A DNA stretch of 64,000 bases, from NCBI RefSeq assembly GCF_018324205.1, contig NZ_AP023356.1, positions 5,190,001 through 5,254,000 of the forward strand. The letters run 5' to 3'. The translations under genes and the position numbers were made by a program. Below are positions 43,832-52,554 of the stretch, piece by piece. The notes beneath the pieces are model-generated. The model did not search any database, was not told the DNA's origin, and was given only the letters and a program-made list of their open reading frames with translations. Origin of the DNA: Actinoplanes ianthinogenes (lineage in GTDB: Bacteria > Actinomycetota > Actinomycetes > Mycobacteriales > Micromonosporaceae). Each line of letters opens with the position of its first letter. The first letter of the stretch is position 1.

Positions 43832-45571
43832 ATGCCTGCCACCATCACCCTGCCCGCGCGCGCCCAAGCCCAGCTCGTAGCCGCCGGGCTTCGCGCCGAC
43901 CGAGCGCACCTGTCCGATATAGATCTCACCGTCTCGCCCGGCTCGCGCTGGGGCGTGATCGGCGAGAACGGCCGCGGCAAGACCACCCTGCTCCGCCTGC
44001 TCAGCGGAGCTCTGACCCCGGACGCCGGCACGGTCCGGCTGACCGGCACTCTCGGCGTCGCCGACCAGGAACTCGCCTTCGCTCCGGCCGACACGGTCGG
44101 CACCCTGATCGACACCGCCCTCGCCGACACCCGAGCCGTCCTCCGCGCCCTCGACGAAGCCGCACAGTCCCTCACCGCACTCACCGCACGGGAGTCCTTT
44201 GGGCCGGCGGGGTTCGCCGCCGGCCAGGCCGGCGCGGCTGCCGACTATGCGCGGGCGCTCGACGCGGCCGAACTGCTCGACGCCTGGGACGCCGACCGCC
44301 GTATCGACCTCGCCCTGGAGAACCTCGGCGCGGTCACCGACCGGGACCGGCGGCTGGCCACCCTCTCGGTCGGCCAGCGTTACCGAGTACGGCTGGCCTG
44401 CCTCCTCGGTGCCGCACACGACTTCCTGCTGATGGACGAGCCGACCAACCACCTGGACGCCGCCGGTCTCGCCTTTCTCACCGAACGCCTGCGCTCCCAC
44501 CCCGGCGGCGTCGTGCTGGTCAGCCACGATCGGGCGCTCCTGTACGACGTGGCCACCACGATCCTGGACCTGGACCCCACTGTGGACGGCCGGCCCGCTG
44601 TCTACGGCGGCGGATACGCCGGTTACCGAACAGGGCGGGCAGCCGCGCTGGCCCGCTGGGAGCAGACGTACGAGCAGCAGGCCGAGACCGGCAAACGGCT
44701 GACCGGCGCGCTGGCCGAGGCCCAGGACCGACTGGTCGACGGCTGGCGCCCGGACAAGGGGACCGGCAGGCATCAACGAGCCACCCGAGCCCCCGCCCTG
44801 GTCCGCTCGGTGCACCGGCGCCAGGACGAACTCCGCCGGCACGCGGTCACCGCCCCGGAGCCGCCCCGGCGCTTCCGCATGCCGATGCTGCCGAGCCTGC
44901 CGGGAGTCACCCTGCTGGCGGCCGACCGCGTGCAACGGCGTGATCGGCTGCGGACCCCGGCGACGCTGACCCTCGACTCCGGCTCGAAACTGCTGATCAC
45001 CGGCCCGAACGGCACCGGGAAGTCGACCCTGCTGGCGCTGCTGGCGGGCCGGCTCGAACCCACCTCCGGCACGGTGCACCGGGCAGAAGCCATCCGGATA
45101 GGCCTGCTCTCGCAGGAATCGGCCGGCCCGCCGACCCAGCATTCAGCCGGCCCGCCGCCGCGGGAACCAGCCGGCCCGCCGCCGCGGAAACCAATCGGCC
45201 CGCCGCTGCGGGAATCAGCCGGCTCGCCGCCGCAGGAATCAGTCGGCCCGCCGCCGTGGGAATCAGCTGGCCCGCCGCCGCGGGACTCGGCCGGAGAACG
45301 CGGCGCGGCGACCGCTTTCGGTCTGCTGTCGGCGGCGGATCTGGGGCGGCCGCTGTCGACGGGTCAGCGGCGGCGTCTGGACCTGGCCGCGCTGCTCGCC
45401 GCCGAACCGCACGTGCTGCTGCTCGACGAACCCACCAACCACCTGTCGATCGCGCTGGTGGACGAGCTCACCGAGGGCCTGCTGCGAACCCCGGCAGCGG
45501 TCGTGGTCGCCACCCACGACCGCCGGTTACGCGCCGACCTCGCCTCCTGGCCGGAGCTGACGCTGAGCTGA
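43832..45571 (+). CDS. ABC-F ATPase, antibiotic-resistance (ARE) type, with internal repeat
   Basis: 579 aa, preceded by AGGGGAAG. Two ATP-binding domains without membrane spans: NBD1 has Walker A GENGRGKTTLL, signature LSVGQ and Walker B MDEPTNHLD; NBD2 has GPNGTGKSTLL, LSTGQ and LLDEPTNHLS. ABC-F proteins bind the ribosome E site and displace antibiotics. The interdomain linker (about 265-350) is arginine-rich. Directly after the Q-loop of NBD2 (IGLLSQE) an eight-residue motif repeats about eight times (residues about 428-489), which is not normal for the family. The antibiotic is unknown. Confidence 0.9.
   Translation: MPATITLPARAQAQLVAAGLRADRAHLSDIDLTVSPGSRWGVIGENGRGKTTLLRLLSGALTPDAGTVRLTGTLGVADQELAFAPADTVGTLIDTALADTRAVLRALDEAAQSLTALTARESFGPAGFAAGQAGAAADYARALDAAELLDAWDADRRIDLALENLGAVTDRDRRLATLSVGQRYRVRLACLLGAAHDFLLMDEPTNHLDAAGLAFLTERLRSHPGGVVLVSHDRALLYDVATTILDLDPTVDGRPAVYGGGYAGYRTGRAAALARWEQTYEQQAETGKRLTGALAEAQDRLVDGWRPDKGTGRHQRATRAPALVRSVHRRQDELRRHAVTAPEPPRRFRMPMLPSLPGVTLLAADRVQRRDRLRTPATLTLDSGSKLLITGPNGTGKSTLLALLAGRLEPTSGTVHRAEAIRIGLLSQESAGPPTQHSAGPPPREPAGPPPRKPIGPPLRESAGSPPQESVGPPPWESAGPPPRDSAGERGAATAFGLLSAADLGRPLSTGQRRRLDLAALLAAEPHVLLLDEPTNHLSIALVDELTEGLLRTPAAVVVATHDRRLRADLASWPELTLS
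45113..45298 (+). repeat. In-frame 24-bp minisatellite inside the ABC-F gene
   Basis: Seven full and one partial 24-bp units encode (R/Q)ESAGPPP-like octapeptides: QESAGPPT, QHSAGPPP, REPAGPPP, RKPIGPPL, RESAGSPP, QESVGPPP, WESAGPPP, RDSAGE. Units have diverged. Copy-number change would keep the reading frame. Confidence 0.93.
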
Positions 45572-45579
45572 CAGCTCGG

Positions 45580-45945
45580 TCAGAGCCAGACCGTGGCGAG
45601 CCAGGCGGTGACCGCGGCGGCGGCCAGCAGGGCGATGTTCAGCCCGATCACCTTCGTCTCGCCGCGCGAGACGTGGGTGATGATCCCGCCGATCTGAATC
45701 AGGACCAGGCCGATCGCGGCGGCGAACGCCAGCGCCGTCGCGATCCCGGTCAGCGGCGGCAGGATCAGGCCGACGGCGCCCAGGATCTCCAGGACGCCGA
45801 TGGTCCGCACCAGCGGCATCGGGATCTGGTCGACCCAGCCCATCATCGGCCGCAGCTGATCCTGGCTGCGCACCGTCTTGAGCCCACCGGCGTAGAGGTA
45901 GAACAGCGCGAGCAGACCGGCCAGAATCCAGTACGCGATCTCCAT
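45580..45945 (-). CDS. DoxX-like membrane protein
   Basis: 121 aa from ATG 45945 (AGGAG upstream). Four membrane spans and the typical early glycine-aromatic pattern (ILAGLLALFYLYAGGLKT, VRTIGVLEILGAVGLILPPLTGI) place it in the DoxX family of small membrane proteins, sometimes linked to thiol or oxidative stress. Reaction unknown. Divergent from an HxlR regulator with an 18-bp palindrome between, so it is probably that regulator's target. Confidence 0.85.
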   Translation of the reverse strand: MEIAYWILAGLLALFYLYAGGLKTVRSQDQLRPMMGWVDQIPMPLVRTIGVLEILGAVGLILPPLTGIATALAFAAAIGLVLIQIGGIITHVSRGETKVIGLNIALLAAAAVTAWLATVWL

Positions 45946-46008
45946 GTGTGCTCCTTCGAAGCAGCCGTGATCGGCCACATCATGGGTCACCATCGAGAGG
46001 CTTACAAA

Positions 46009-46026
46009 AGGCACACGCGTGTGCCT
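46009..46026. promoter_or_regulatory. 18-bp perfect palindrome, HxlR operator candidate
   Basis: AGGCACACGCGTGTGCCT lies between the divergent DoxX and HxlR genes, 18 bases before the HxlR ATG. Its symmetry suits a dimeric winged-helix regulator. Confidence 0.8.
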
Positions 46027-46043
46027 CAGGCACAGGGGGCTGC

Positions 46044-46415
46044 ATGTCCGAGTACGAGCACACCTGCATGATCCGGGGCGACGGCGGCCAGACCCTGCGG
46101 GCGATCCTCGACCAGATCTGCAACAAGTGGACGCTGCTCATCGTGGCCACGCTCGATCAGGGCACCCTCCGTTTCACCGACCTGGTCCAGCAGATCCCGG
46201 GCATCTCGCAACGCATGCTCACCCTCACCCTGCGCAACCTGGAACGCGACGGCCTGGTCCACCGCAAGGTCTACGCGGAAGTCCCGCCCCGCGTCGAATA
46301 CACCCTGACCCCGGTCGGCAAGAGCCTGATCCCACCCGCCCTGGCCCTGGCCGGCTGGGCGATCGAACACGTTCCGCACATCGAAGCGAGCCGAGCGGCC
46401 TACCGGTCCCGCTGA
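46044..46415 (+). CDS. HxlR-family transcriptional regulator
   Basis: 123 aa; AGGGGG upstream of ATG 46044. Winged helix with the family pattern: the N-terminal Cys of HTCMIRG, ILDQICNKWTLLIVATLDQGTLRFTDLVQQIPGISQRMLTLTLRNLERDGLVHRKVYAEVPPRVEYTLTPVG. The single cysteine near the start is the usual redox or electrophile sensor position in HxlR proteins. It likely controls the divergent DoxX gene and itself through the palindrome. Confidence 0.93.
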   Translation: MSEYEHTCMIRGDGGQTLRAILDQICNKWTLLIVATLDQGTLRFTDLVQQIPGISQRMLTLTLRNLERDGLVHRKVYAEVPPRVEYTLTPVGKSLIPPALALAGWAIEHVPHIEASRAAYRSR

Positions 46416-46443
46416 AGCCTCGGCCCCAGCGGGACGGGCGGGT

Positions 46444-47643
46444 CTAGCGGCAATGCCAGACCACCGGCTGGATCACCCCGTTCGCGTCGTCCGACTGGCC
46501 GCCGATGGTCTTGCCGTCGGCGCTCACGGTGTTGGCGATGTCGGCCAGCGTGCCGGCGCCCTGAGGCGCCAGGCCGGGCAGTTCGATCGTGCTGGTGTCC
46601 GCGTGCAGCACGGCGCCGGTGTGCCGGTCGATCCCGGTCAGCCAGCCCTGCGCGTTCACCGCGTCCGGCATGCCGTCGAGCCCGTCGATGACCTGCACCT
46701 CCCCGGTGCCCACGTTCCACCGGGCCGTCTCGATCTCGCCTTTCGCCCGGGCCTTCCCGGACGCCTGGCCACCACCGGCTTCGTTCACCACACCGATCAC
46801 CCAGCCGCCGCTGATGTGGAACACCCGGCCCTCGGCCGGCTTGCCGCCGAGATCCGGTGTCCTGAGAGCGTGGTGCGAGCCGTCCGGCAGCCAGACGTAG
46901 GGCGTCTTGTTGTCGATCGTGCCGACGATCGTGCCGTCCTCGTCGATGTCGACCGCCATGGCCGCTTGCGCGCCGGCGGGCATCGGAAGCCGGCGTGCCG
47001 TGGCTGTCGCCGACGACCAGAACACCGGGTGGTCACCGTCGTTCCCGACGATCGCACCGCTGTCGTTGATCGCCTCGGCCGACCCGTCCGTGACGCCGCG
47101 GAGCTGTGACACCCGGCCGTCGTCGTACACAAAAGGGGTCTTCTTGTGGTGGAGGTAGGACCAGCCCACCGCGGTGCCGGTCGTGGTGACGTCGGTCAGC
47201 GACTCCTCCTCGTCGCCCGGCAGCGGCACCTCGGTCCCGGCGCCGTCGTGCCAGATGACCGCCTGGTATCCACCGGCCTGCGGGTAGGAGCGGCCGACGA
47301 AGTATGTCCCCTCGGGGTCGGCGCCGCTGATCAGCGCCTTCGGCGCGTTCCGCGGCGCGGCGAGCTGCTGCACGGTGCAGCTCGTGGGTGCGGGCGCGGC
47401 CGGTGCGGATTTCGTGGCGGCGGTGTCCACGCCAGGTGTCGGCCGGCCCGGCGCGGCGTGGTCGAGTGCGCCGGAGGCGATCGTGACGCCGGTGACCGCC
47501 ACGAAGGTCAGGGCGGCACCCGCGTAACCGGTGCGGCGGCGCACCCTGCGGTGGCCGTCGGTGATCGCCCGCCGCACGTCCACCGTGGAGGGGGTGCGCG
47601 GCTCGGTGTCGAGAGGACGCAGCAGATCGAAATCGGATGGCAT
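46444..47643 (-). CDS. Single-span protein with extracytoplasmic propeller-like domain, sigma-linked
   Basis: 399 aa. A cytoplasmic N terminus of about 35 residues (DLLRPLDTEPRTPSTVDVRRAITDGHRRVRRRTG) precedes one membrane span (about 38-58), a Pro/Ala linker, and a repeat-rich beta domain (GTAVGWSYLHH, AEAINDSGAIVGNDGDHPVFW, DEDGTIVGTIDNKTPYVWLPDG) like HAF/Kelch repeats. Its ATG is nine bases after the stop of an ECF sigma gene, with GAGGAG upstream. Position and topology suggest a sensor or anti-sigma-like partner, but no zinc-binding anti-sigma motif is present. Confidence 0.7.
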   Translation of the reverse strand: MPSDFDLLRPLDTEPRTPSTVDVRRAITDGHRRVRRRTGYAGAALTFVAVTGVTIASGALDHAAPGRPTPGVDTAATKSAPAAPAPTSCTVQQLAAPRNAPKALISGADPEGTYFVGRSYPQAGGYQAVIWHDGAGTEVPLPGDEEESLTDVTTTGTAVGWSYLHHKKTPFVYDDGRVSQLRGVTDGSAEAINDSGAIVGNDGDHPVFWSSATATARRLPMPAGAQAAMAVDIDEDGTIVGTIDNKTPYVWLPDGSHHALRTPDLGGKPAEGRVFHISGGWVIGVVNEAGGGQASGKARAKGEIETARWNVGTGEVQVIDGLDGMPDAVNAQGWLTGIDRHTGAVLHADTSTIELPGLAPQGAGTLADIANTVSADGKTIGGQSDDANGVIQPVVWHCR

Positions 47644-47652
47644 GTCGGCTCC

Positions 47653-48156
47653 TCAATTCGCGGCGGCGAGCTCCGGCTCGCCGAGAAGTCGTCGCAGCGT
47701 GGCCAGCCCGCGGGAGGTGTGGCTCTTGACCGTGCCGGTGGAGCAGCCGAGCGTCGTGGCGACATCGTCGACCGAAAGGTCGTAGAAATAGCGCAGCACG
47801 AGCACGGCCTGCTGCTGGCGAGGCAACCGGCCCAGCGCCGCCCGGACCAGCTGACGGTCCTCGACGCCGCTGGACTCGACCGGTGGTGGCTCCGGCGACT
47901 GCCGGAACAGCCGGACCCGGGCCCACGCCAGCCGTTTCTCGTCCACATAGGTGCGCACCAGCATGGTGCGCACGTAGGCGTCGAGGTTGGCGGCGGCACT
48001 CGCCCGCCGCCATTTCACGTAGAGCGTGGTGATGGTCTGCTGGACCAGGTCGTCGGCGCGGTGCTCGTCACCGGCGAGCAGATACGCCAGGCGGCGCAGC
48101 GCCGGGATCCGGGCGGCGACGTACTCGGTGTACTCCTCTTCGGCACCATCCCGCAT
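47653..48156 (-). CDS. ECF sigma factor, SigE-family (actinobacterial)
   Basis: 167 aa from ATG 48156 (AGGAGGG upstream). Sigma region 2 (RIPALRRLAYLLAGDEHRADDLVQQTITTLYVKWRRA) and region 4 (LPRQQQAVLVLRYFYDLSVDDVATTLGCSTGTVKSHTSRGLATLRRLL) are complete. Followed directly by the single-span propeller protein. Divergent from the second sigma gene, so the two sigma modules stand back to back. Confidence 0.93.
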   Translation of the reverse strand: MRDGAEEEYTEYVAARIPALRRLAYLLAGDEHRADDLVQQTITTLYVKWRRASAAANLDAYVRTMLVRTYVDEKRLAWARVRLFRQSPEPPPVESSGVEDRQLVRAALGRLPRQQQAVLVLRYFYDLSVDDVATTLGCSTGTVKSHTSRGLATLRRLLGEPELAAAN

Positions 48157-48336
48157 GGCGTCACCCTCCTGTCGGGTCATCACCCCTCAGACGGGTGCGG
48201 CCGCGCATCCGGTTGTCATCGTTCTGCGACTCCTTCAAGCCGGCCGGCGTGTGCTCGTTCCGCTACGGAATGTCGCCACCCGCCGGGTGCATCGACCATC
48301 ATGATCGGGTGCCCGGCAAAAAACTTGGGAAGTGGC

Positions 48337-48365
48337 GGGAACCTCGGCGCGGGGTGCCGCGTGTA
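48337..48365 (+). promoter_or_regulatory. Candidate ECF-type promoter of the second sigma gene
   Basis: GGGAACC (48337-48343), a 16-base spacer and CGTGTA (48360-48365) resemble the GGAAC/CGT elements used by ECF sigma factors, just before the ATG at 48372. This suggests autoregulation. Confidence 0.4.
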
Positions 48366-48371
48366 CGGGGC

Positions 48372-48896
48372 ATGGCGGTTTCAGTGGCGGCGGTCGACGA
48401 TCGTCCGCTCCCCGGCGACACGGCGCACGAGGGAGACGGATTCGAGGCGTTCTACCGTGCCAACGTCGACCGGGTCTACCGCGCGCTGGCGGTGACGCTG
48501 CGCCGCGACGAGCTGGCCGGCGAGGCCACCGCCGAGGCCATGGCGCGAGCCTATACGCGCTGGTCAGTGGTGAGCCGCTTGGACAATCCGGCGGGTTGGG
48601 TCTTCCGGGTCGGCCTCAATTACGCCACGTCCTGGTGGCGCAAGGTGCGCCGGGAGCGTCCCCCGGCCGACGAGGCGGCCCACCCCGGCCCGGAGCTCAC
48701 CGAGAGCGCGATCTTCGTTCGCGAGGCATTGGCCCAGCTGCCGACCCCGCAGCGTGCGGTGATCACGTGCCGCATCCTGCTCGACCTGACGACCGCCGAG
48801 ACGGCCGCCGCTCTAAGCATCAGCGAGGGCACCGTGAAAAGCCGGCTCTCCCGCGGTCTCAGCTCGCTGCGGTCAGCCGTGGACGGCAAGGAGTGA
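48372..48896 (+). CDS. ECF sigma factor, SigE-family, second copy
   Basis: 174 aa from ATG 48372. Region 2 reads FEAFYRANVDRVYRALAVTLRRDELAGEATAEAMARAYTRW and region 4 LPTPQRAVITCRILLDLTTAETAAALSISEGTVKSRLSRGLSSLRSAV. The ribosome-binding site is weak and the 5' leader may be very short. The next gene starts two bases after its stop. It mirrors the sigma/sensor module at 46444-48156. Confidence 0.9.
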   Translation: MAVSVAAVDDRPLPGDTAHEGDGFEAFYRANVDRVYRALAVTLRRDELAGEATAEAMARAYTRWSVVSRLDNPAGWVFRVGLNYATSWWRKVRRERPPADEAAHPGPELTESAIFVREALAQLPTPQRAVITCRILLDLTTAETAAALSISEGTVKSRLSRGLSSLRSAVDGKE

Positions 48897-48898
48897 CC

Positions 48899-50029
48899 AT
48901 GGAACAGATTCCGCGCGACGTGGCCGACGCGGTCCGCGCCACGGCGCAGGCGGCCAAGGGATATGCCGGCGACCTCGACGACGTGCGCGAGCGGGCCCGG
49001 CGGCACCGCAAACGGCAGGCGGCCGGCGCGTTCGCCGGTGTCGTCGTCGTGCTCACCGCGATCGGCGCCGGGATCGGTGCCTGGCGGGAGCCCGCGCCTT
49101 CGGCCACACCGACGGCCGCGACCAGCCAGGTCGTCGCCCCACGGGCCGAGCCGGCGCAGCGTCTGCTGCTGGACGGCGTCGCCGGCAGCTATCGGGCGGC
49201 CGGGTCGCCGGTGACGCTGGACGGCCGGGAGCTGGTCGGCGAGCTGGCCCCAGACGGGCGTCTGATCACCCACGACGTGGTCGGCGCCGACGGCTGGGAC
49301 CGGTTCGTCGGCCTTCCCGGCGGGGGCCTGGTCGCGCTCGGGGCACACGACACGATGCCCGGCACCGACCGCGAGGACGGCACCGGCGTGGCCGGGTTGG
49401 AGATCAACCTGGTGGTGGTCGGCGCGGACGGCGCGGTCCGGCTCGAGCGGGATGTCCGGCACCCGGGCGAGGCGGTCAGCCTGCTGACCGCGACCGGCAC
49501 CACGGCCTATCTGTGGCGCCCGGCCGGCCTGGTGGCGCACGACCTCGGCTCCGGGCAGGAGCGGGTGCTGCTGCCGCCCGCGACGCTCGATGTCCGCACC
49601 AACCTGTTCGACGGCTCGCTCCAGGCGGCCGATCTCGCCGGTGACCGGCTCGTCCTGGCCGCCCAGCGTGATTCCTGCGTGCCCCGGGTCTTCGACACCG
49701 CCGCGCGGGCCGCGGTCGTCAGCCTTCCACTGTCCGGCGCCGGGTGCCGCCGGGTGACCGCCCTCCGGCTGTCTCCGGACGGCGCTGTCCTCGCCGCCGC
49801 CTACGAGTCGTCGGCGGTGGAGCACGGCTTCCGGATCGCGTTGATCCGGGTCGCCGACGGCACGGTGATGGCGGATCGCGCCGTCGCCGGCACTGAGCGG
49901 AAAGTGCAGGCCAAGGCCGGTCCGCAGGTGATCATCGCCTGGCAGGACGACCGGACCCTGCGTGCCGTGGCGGTCCCGGTCGCGTCCGGGACCCATGACC
50001 TCAAGCCCTTCACCGTCTCCGTGGGCTGA
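48899..50029 (+). CDS. Single-span protein with extracytoplasmic beta domain, sigma-linked
   Basis: 376 aa; ATG two bases after the sigma stop. A cytoplasmic N terminus of about 40 residues, rich in Arg (LDDVRERARRHRKRQ), one membrane span (AGAFAGVVVVLTAIGAGIGAW), a Thr/Ala linker and a beta-propeller-like exterior (LLTATGTTAYLWRPAGLVAHDLGSG, LRLSPDGAVLAAAYESS, VAVPVASGTHDLKPF). No recognised anti-sigma domain, but the topology and coupling match a membrane sensor for the upstream sigma factor, as in the divergent module. Confidence 0.7.
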   Translation: MEQIPRDVADAVRATAQAAKGYAGDLDDVRERARRHRKRQAAGAFAGVVVVLTAIGAGIGAWREPAPSATPTAATSQVVAPRAEPAQRLLLDGVAGSYRAAGSPVTLDGRELVGELAPDGRLITHDVVGADGWDRFVGLPGGGLVALGAHDTMPGTDREDGTGVAGLEINLVVVGADGAVRLERDVRHPGEAVSLLTATGTTAYLWRPAGLVAHDLGSGQERVLLPPATLDVRTNLFDGSLQAADLAGDRLVLAAQRDSCVPRVFDTAARAAVVSLPLSGAGCRRVTALRLSPDGAVLAAAYESSAVEHGFRIALIRVADGTVMADRAVAGTERKVQAKAGPQVIIAWQDDRTLRAVAVPVASGTHDLKPFTVSVG

Positions 50030-50103
50030 TTCACCGTTCCGACCGCCTCCGGCCGGGACCCGATCCACATCCATTGATGTCTGTCGATCTTCAGGGGGAG
50101 CTC

Positions 50104-51024
50104 GTGACCTTCGTCAAACGCGGCCGCATTCCAGGTACGGACCGGGGGTTCCCGGTCAGGCTGCTGGCCGCCGTGGCCGGTGTCACGGTCCTGCTCTCGC
50201 TGTCGGGCTGTGGCGGGGACAAGGCGGACGCGCAGCCGGTGCCCGATTCCAACCTGCCCTCCTTCATGGCACAGCAGACCGAGAAGGAGCCCAAGCAGGC
50301 CGACGTCGACGACTACTACGTCAAGTTCAACGACATCATGAAGACCTGCATGAAGGAGCAGGGCTTCGACTACCGGGACTACATCCCGACCACCGACAAG
50401 AAGATGTCCCTGGGCCTGACCGACGAGCAGTTCGCCCGTCAGTACGGCTACGGCATCAGCACCCTGATCGACTATCTGGCCCCCGGCTCGCAACGGGTCG
50501 ATCCGAACATCAACGCGGTGCAGAAGCTCGACAAGGCCGCCCGCGCGTCGTACGGCAAGCAGTCCAACGAGTGCCAGCAGCGGGCGCAGGACAAGATCGG
50601 GCCGCCGCCGTCCGGTGGGGCGATCAAGATGAGCACCAAGGATCAGCAGGCCATGGACGGGGTGGTCGCCAAGACCAACACCGACCAGCGGGTGAAAGCG
50701 GCGCAGGCGGACCGCTCGACATGCCTGGAGGGCAAGGGCTTCACCGCCGGCGAGGACCTGACCCAGCCGATCTCCGCCGCCGCCGACAAGTACATCGTCA
50801 AGTTCGAGAACAAAGCGGGCGAGATGGAGGCGGCCGGTCGCAACAGCGACAAGCTGAAGATCACCGACGTGCTCACCGCGGACGAGATGGCCGACCTCAA
50901 GAAGATTCAGAAGCGGGAGATCGCGATGGCGGTCGAGACGTCACCGTGCCAGTCGGCCTATGACAAGGCGTACAAGAAGGTCTTCAACGAGTACCTGCAG
51001 AAGTTGCTGCGCGGGGAGAAGTAG
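50104..51024 (+). CDS. Hypothetical lipoprotein heading a MacB-like export operon
   Basis: 306 aa from GTG 50104 (AGGGGGAG upstream). A lipoprotein signal (RLLAAVAGVTVLLSLSGC) tethers a helical, hydrophilic domain with two similar Cys-containing segments (MKTCMKEQGFDYRDY, STCLEGKGFTAGEDL) and further cysteines near NECQQ and SPCQSAY. No known family. It ends next to the start of the adaptor gene, so it should belong to the same export machine, perhaps as a substrate-binding or assembly part. Confidence 0.75.
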   Translation: MTFVKRGRIPGTDRGFPVRLLAAVAGVTVLLSLSGCGGDKADAQPVPDSNLPSFMAQQTEKEPKQADVDDYYVKFNDIMKTCMKEQGFDYRDYIPTTDKKMSLGLTDEQFARQYGYGISTLIDYLAPGSQRVDPNINAVQKLDKAARASYGKQSNECQQRAQDKIGPPPSGGAIKMSTKDQQAMDGVVAKTNTDQRVKAAQADRSTCLEGKGFTAGEDLTQPISAAADKYIVKFENKAGEMEAAGRNSDKLKITDVLTADEMADLKKIQKREIAMAVETSPCQSAYDKAYKKVFNEYLQKLLRGEK

Positions 51025-52554
51025 GTGGCTGTCCGTTCCCGCCTCGGCTCCCGGCGCCGCCGGCTTGCCGTCCTGCTCGCCGTGGCGGCCGGGGCGGCCG
51101 GCGCCGGCGTCTGGGCCGGGCACCGGATCGAGTCCCCGGCGGACGCCGCGCGGCGGGCGTCGCCGCCCGCGGCCAGCCCGATCACCGTGCCGGTGGAGCG
51201 CCGGGTGATCGCCACCTCGATCGTGGTCCGCGGCGACGTGCAGTACTCCGAGGAGTACGCGGTCGTCCCCGACCCCGACGTGGGCCAGGGCGCCGGCACG
51301 ACCACGCCGGTGGTGACCGGGCGGCTGCCCCGCAGCGGCAGCACCCTCAAGGAGGGCACGGTCGCCCTGGAGGTGTCCGGCCGGCCGATCATCGCGTTGC
51401 AGGGCACGCTGCCGATGTACCGGGCGTTGAAGCCGGGTGCCAAGGGCGCCGACGTCACCCAGTTGCAGACCGCGCTGCGCCGGCTCGGGCACCTCGCCGG
51501 GCGGCCCAGCGGGACCTTCGACGCGGCCACCACCGCCGCGGTCAACCGGCTCTACGACGCGGTGGGCTACGACCCGGTCGCGCCCACCCCGGACGAGACG
51601 CAGCAGGTCGAGGCGGCCGAGCAGCGGGTGACCGACGCGCACCAGCAGACCGTCGCGGCGCAGCAGGCGCTGGCCGCGGCCCGGTCCGGCCCGCCCCGAT
51701 CGCAGGTGCTCGCCGCCGAGGGTGCGGTCGACTCCGCGCGCCGGGCCCGTGACCTGGCCAGGACGGAGCGGGACACGGCCAAACGCACCGGCGCCGACAC
51801 CGCCACGCTGACCCGGCTGGACAACGCCCTGGCCGACGCGGAGAACGCGCTGGCCGTCGCCGAGGCCCAGCTCGCGGAGCTGACGGCGACCACGGACACC
51901 ACGTCACTGCGCCGGGCGGTCACCACCGCGCAGGCCACCGAACGCACCGCCCGGACGGCGCTCACCCAGGTGCGCGCCGCGTCCGGCGCCCGCCTGCCGC
52001 GCGGTGAGATCGTCTTCGTGCCCACCCTCCCGCGCCGGGTGCAGAAAGTGGAGGCCAAGCTCGGCCAGGCGGTCGAGGGCGCGGCGCTGAGCCTGACCGC
52101 GACCACCGCGCGGATCGACACGTCGATCAGTGAGGAGGAGCGCAAGGTGCTCAAGGCCGGCGCCGAGGTGCAGGTCGACGACACCTCCTCGGACGTCAAG
52201 TTCACCGGCGTGGTCGCCGAGATCGCCGACACGGCGGGGACGAACGGGGCGTTGGCCGGCACCTACTACGTCCGGATCGACCCGCGGGGTGTCGACCCGA
52301 AACGGATCGAGGGGCTGAACCTGCGGGTCACCATGCCGATCGAGTCGACCGACGGCGAGGTGCTCGCCGTGCCGGTCGCCGCGCTGGTCACCGATGCGGC
52401 CGGCACCACCACGGTGCGGGTCCGGCGGGGGAGAGCCGATGCGGACGTCCCGGTCACCGCGGGTCTCTCCGCCGACGGGTTCGCCGAGGTCACCCCGGTC
52501 GGCGGGGCCCCGCTCGCGGAGGGCGACCTGGTCGTGGTGGGCCAGCAGTGGTGA
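51025..52554 (+). CDS. Efflux adaptor-like protein with peptidoglycan-binding domain
   Basis: 509 aa; GTG starts directly after the lipoprotein stop. One N-terminal span (about 13-33), then a membrane-fusion-protein plan: half barrel-sandwich (ITVPVERRVIATSIVVRGDVQYSEEYAVV), a PG_binding_1 domain (about 133-175, LKPGAKGADVTQLQTALRRLGHLAGRPSGTFDAATTAAVNRLY), a long coiled-coil hairpin (about 192-320), and C-terminal beta domains (VLKAGAEVQVDD, RIEGLNLRVTMPIES, VPVAALVTDAAG). It links the ABC unit to the cell wall. Confidence 0.88.
   Translation: MAVRSRLGSRRRRLAVLLAVAAGAAGAGVWAGHRIESPADAARRASPPAASPITVPVERRVIATSIVVRGDVQYSEEYAVVPDPDVGQGAGTTTPVVTGRLPRSGSTLKEGTVALEVSGRPIIALQGTLPMYRALKPGAKGADVTQLQTALRRLGHLAGRPSGTFDAATTAAVNRLYDAVGYDPVAPTPDETQQVEAAEQRVTDAHQQTVAAQQALAAARSGPPRSQVLAAEGAVDSARRARDLARTERDTAKRTGADTATLTRLDNALADAENALAVAEAQLAELTATTDTTSLRRAVTTAQATERTARTALTQVRAASGARLPRGEIVFVPTLPRRVQKVEAKLGQAVEGAALSLTATTARIDTSISEEERKVLKAGAEVQVDDTSSDVKFTGVVAEIADTAGTNGALAGTYYVRIDPRGVDPKRIEGLNLRVTMPIESTDGEVLAVPVAALVTDAAGTTTVRVRRGRADADVPVTAGLSADGFAEVTPVGGAPLAEGDLVVVGQQW

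Noticed and set aside
48195-48372. Longer N terminus for the second ECF sigma factor
   Set aside because: The extra 59 residues have no sigma character; ATG 48372 gives the normal family length.
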